In this document: positions 61,962 to 64,000 of the stretch, piece by piece
Numbering within the stretch: position 1 is the stretch's first letter
How the letters are laid out: each line of letters begins with the position of its first letter
Source: Gp1-AA133 sp964641665
GTDB taxonomy: Bacteria; Acidobacteriota; Terriglobia; Terriglobales; Acidobacteriaceae
DNA: 64,000 bases
Assembly: GCA_964641665.1 (NCBI GenBank)
Contig: CAZXKO010000067.1
Span: forward strand, 6,206-70,205
Reading direction: 5' to 3'
Notes under the pieces: model-generated
The model's database searches: none
What the model was told of the DNA's origin: nothing
The model's input: the letters and a program-made list of their open reading frames with translations, nothing else
Program-made: the position numbers and the translations under genes

Positions 61962-62549
61962 ATGGCACGCATTAAGGGGGCCGACCCATCTCGGCAGGGA
62001 CCGTTAAGTGGACTATTCACTCGCATCGTTTATGCACTGACCAAGCGCAAGCTGGGCCGAGTCGTCACGCCCGTGCAGGTTACCGCGCACCATCCGCAGA
62101 TTTTGTGGGGCTACGGCCAGATGGAGCAATCCCTCCTGGCAAGCCACCGCGTGGATGAGGCCCTCAAGAGCTTGGCCATGCTGCGAGTGGCGACTTTGGT
62201 CGGGTGTCCTTTTTGAATCGATATCGGGTCTGCGGTCAGCAGACAGAACGGGATCACGCCGGAGAAGATCGAAGCGCTGCCTCAGCACGCAAGTGCAGAA
62301 CTATTCTCGGAGATGGAGCACGTCGTCCTCGAGTACGCCGACGCGATGACGCACACCCCGGTGGAGGTTTCCGACGAGTTGTTCGCCAGGATCCGCGGGA
62401 AGTTCACCGAGGCTCAGTTGGTGGAGTTAACGGTGACCATCGCGTGGGAAAACTACCGTGCACGCTTTGATCACGCGTTCGGCGTCGAAGCAGAGGGCTT
62501 CAGTGAAGGCGCCTACTGCGCATTGCCGGTAGCCGGGCAAGCACATTAA
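61962..62549 (+). CDS. AhpD/CMD-family selenoprotein (Sec at in-frame TGA)
   Basis: 195 residues, read through TGA at 62214-62216 as selenocysteine 85. AGGAGG lies nine bases before the ATG. The protein matches the carboxymuconolactone decarboxylase/AhpD-like redox family over its full length: 'VVTPVQVTAHHPQILWGYGQME' before the active site, 'LRVATLVGCPFU-IDIGSAVSRQNG' at it, and 'EYADAMTHTPVEVSDELFARIR', 'QLVELTVTIAWENYRARFDHAFG' after it. Related proteins have CPxC; here the second Cys position is the TGA. The frame is identical on both sides of the TGA and a SECIS-like hairpin follows. It likely reduces peroxides or disulphides. Plain gene calling yields two false fragments. Confidence 0.85.
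62228..62244 (+). promoter_or_regulatory. Bacterial SECIS element
   Basis: A perfect 6-bp stem, GTCTGC (62228-62233) with GCAGAC (62239-62244), encloses the loop GGTCA. Seventeen bases separate the TGA from the first loop G. Bacterial SECIS elements need a short hairpin ~16-37 bases after the TGA with a G at one of the first two loop positions; both rules are met, and GGTC also occurs in the loop of the E. coli fdhF element. It lies inside the coding sequence, as required in bacteria. Confidence 0.8.
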
Positions 62550-62663
62550 ACCTGGGATATAGCAGGTCAATAAAGACCCGAGGAACCCTGACCTCGAGGC
62601 AAGCTCACTTGGTTCAGTGATTGCAGCCCCGTGCCACGAGCATTTTCGCCTCTGTTCGTTGGA

Positions 62664-62669
62664 TATAAT
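62664..62669 (+). promoter_or_regulatory. Candidate -10 element for the GNAT-trmFO operon
   Basis: A perfect TATAAT lies 48 bases before the GNAT ATG. No convincing -35 is found at 16-18 bases upstream. Confidence 0.35.
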
Positions 62670-62716
62670 ACGCGTCAGATTCGTTTCGTCCCACGACCTG
62701 ACCGGATCCGTCCGTA

Positions 62717-63199
62717 ATGCTTCGCATCCGCGCCGCCACTGTCGATGACGTACCCCTGCTCCGGCAAATGATCGTGGAGTTTGCCGCCTTCGAGCGGCTG
62801 GAAAAATTCGTCACCGTAACGGAAGAGGCACTGTTGCGCGACGGGTTCGGTCGGCAGCAGCGCTATCGTGCGCTCCTGCCAGAGTGGGATGGAAAGCTGG
62901 CGGGCTACGCATTCTTCTTCGGTTTCTACAGCAGCTTCCAGGGGCCCGGAATGTTTCTCGAGGACATCTACGTGCGCGAGCAGTTTCGTGGTAAAGGCAT
63001 CGGCAAGGCACTGATGGCTGAGGTCGCCTCCACCGCGCTGCACGAAGGCTTCTGTGCTATGCGCTGGGAGGTGCTCGATTGGAATCAGCCGGCCATCGAT
63101 TTCTACAAGAAACTGGGCGCGACGTTTCTGGATGACTGGAAAGAAGTGCGCCTTTCCGGCGATAGTTTGAAGCGTCTGGCGGACAGTGCCCCGAAATGA
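62717..63199 (+). CDS. GNAT-family N-acetyltransferase (diamine acetyltransferase-like)
   Basis: 160 residues. GNAT fold: 'IRAATVDDVPLLRQMIVEFAAFERL' at the start, the acetyl-CoA binding loop 'FLEDIYVREQFRGKGIGKALM' (R/Q-x-x-G-x-G/A type), and 'WNQPAIDFYKKLGATF'. The 'FFFGFYSSFQGPGMFLEDIYV' segment is that of spermidine/spermine (diamine) acetyltransferase relatives, so a polyamine or small amine substrate is likely but unproven. Its stop overlaps the trmFO start (ATGA), so the two are co-translated. Confidence 0.88.
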   Translation: MLRIRAATVDDVPLLRQMIVEFAAFERLEKFVTVTEEALLRDGFGRQQRYRALLPEWDGKLAGYAFFFGFYSSFQGPGMFLEDIYVREQFRGKGIGKALMAEVASTALHEGFCAMRWEVLDWNQPAIDFYKKLGATFLDDWKEVRLSGDSLKRLADSAPK

Positions 63200-64000
63200 A
63201 CGCCGTACGCATCATCGGCGCAGGCCTGGCTGGGTCAGAAGCCGCGTGGCAGTGCGCGCGGCGCGGTATCGCTGTCGAATTGTACGAAATGCGTCCGGTG
63301 CGCTCCACGCCGGCGCATCAGACACAAGACTTCGCCGAGCTAGTCTGCTCGAATTCCTTGAAGTCCGACAGCGTAAACACCGCCCCCTGGCTTTTGAAAG
63401 AAGAGATGCGGCGGGCCGGGTCGTTGCTGCTGGAGATCGCCCGAGCCTGCGCGGTCCCCGCTGGGCACGCGCTGGCCGTCGATCGCACGACGTTCGCCGC
63501 CAAAGTGACGGAGACTGTATCGCAAGCTTCGCTGATCACCGTGCGGCGCGAGGAAGTCGCGCGGGTTGACGAGAACCAGATCACGATCATCGCAACCGGT
63601 CCACTCACATCAGAGGCGTTGTCGGCCGATATTACACGCTTGAGTTCCGACGGCTCTGGAACTGTTCCGCACTTGTATTTCTACGATTCGATCAGCCCGA
63701 TCGTTGAAGCTGACTCGATCAACATGGAGAAAGTGTATCTGGCAGCACGCTACGACAAAGGCTCGGCCGACTACGTCAACTGCCCCATGTCCAAAGAAGA
63801 GTATGACTGCTTCTACGATGCGCTGCTGGCTGCGCAGTCGGTTGAAGAGCGCGAGTGGGAGAAGCTGAATTATTTTGAGAGTTGCCTGCCCATCGAGGAG
63901 ATCGCACGGCGCGGACGCGACACATTGCGCTTCGGTCCCATGAAGCCGGTCGGATTAAAGGATCCGCGCACCGGGCGCATACCTTACGCGGCGGTGCAAC
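63196..64000 (+). CDS. trmFO: tRNA (uracil-54-C5)-methyltransferase, folate/FAD-dependent, partial
   Basis: The first 268 residues; the window ends before the C-terminus (full proteins are ~440). It makes ribothymidine at tRNA position 54 from methylenetetrahydrofolate and FADH2. The FAD-binding start is 'VRIIGAGLAGSEAAWQCARRG', then 'YEMRP', 'ELVCSNSLKSD' and 'LLKEEMRRAGSLLL', with the conserved Cys in 'VCSNS' and in 'VNCPMSKEEY'. The C-terminal part seen, 'RRGRDTLRFGPMKPVGLKDPRTG', is also characteristic. It overlaps the GNAT gene by four bases. Confidence 0.93.
   Translation, partial: MNAVRIIGAGLAGSEAAWQCARRGIAVELYEMRPVRSTPAHQTQDFAELVCSNSLKSDSVNTAPWLLKEEMRRAGSLLLEIARACAVPAGHALAVDRTTFAAKVTETVSQASLITVRREEVARVDENQITIIATGPLTSEALSADITRLSSDGSGTVPHLYFYDSISPIVEADSINMEKVYLAARYDKGSADYVNCPMSKEEYDCFYDALLAAQSVEEREWEKLNYFESCLPIEEIARRGRDTLRFGPMKPVGLKDPRTGRIPYAAVQ

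Noticed and set aside
62230..62549. A separate gene for the C-terminal CMD fragment starting at ATG 62313
   Set aside because: It has no ribosome site, lacks the redox motif, and is in the same frame as the upstream part; Sec readthrough explains both pieces.

Overview
The window looks like chromosome from an Acidobacteriota bacterium, probably class Terriglobia (Koribacter/Sulfotelmatobacter-like). This is inferred from gene content, not from a marker phylogeny. Typical signs are a reaction-centre-type cytochrome c beside a CRTAC1/ASPIC-UnbV repeat protein, a receiver-TonB chimera, PilZ proteins, carboxypeptidase-regulatory-like membrane proteins, many exported metallopeptidases, and GC-rich coding DNA.

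Layout. 1-1575 is a graveyard: a frameshifted FG-GAP repeat remnant, the 3' part of a tRNA-Met(CAU) (likely att site), the N-terminus of a tyrosine recombinase with an internal stop, and an OmpR-type regulator missing most of its receiver. 2082-15435 is a carbohydrate region: GH39 glycosidase, a membrane protein, a Tat-exported GH144-like glucanase, an ABC exporter, a GT84 (NdvB-like) beta-1,2-glucan synthase without its usual GH94 end, xylulokinase and a LacI regulator. 15536-21184 holds the cytochrome, the CRTAC1 protein and a GH116 glycosidase. 21370-31237 is mainly envelope: TonB chimera, an S41-family protein whose Ser/Lys dyad is replaced, PBP1A, small proteins, a PilZ coiled-coil protein and a PASTA protein. 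31251-35379 is the housekeeping run aroC-def-fmt-rsmB on the minus strand. 35566-47123 holds a NarL-type regulator, HAD hydrolase, glycine-zipper lipoprotein, YhaM-like nuclease, a parvulin interrupted by an in-frame TAG, an M49-like peptidase, a SpoIIE-type phosphatase, a TPR/peptidase-MA protein and an M1 aminopeptidase. 47469-50288 is a threonine-to-glycine operon (tdh, unknown gene, kbl). 50418-58245 mixes small and exported proteins, a 14-codon lysine-rich gene with its own terminator, and a PA2779/C39/TPR-barrel operon. 58315-64000 ends with YceH-like, PilZ and PLP-decarboxylase genes, an AhpD/CMD-family selenoprotein, and a GNAT gene overlapping a partial trmFO.

The clearest hidden system is the selenoprotein at 61962-62549. 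An in-frame TGA sits at the second Cys of a CxxC motif and is followed at the correct distance by a bacterial SECIS-like hairpin, so standard gene calling splits it into two false ORFs. Other notable items are the dyad-less S41 protein, the beta-1,2-glucan synthesis/export/hydrolysis cluster, the interrupted parvulin and the tRNA/integrase fossil.
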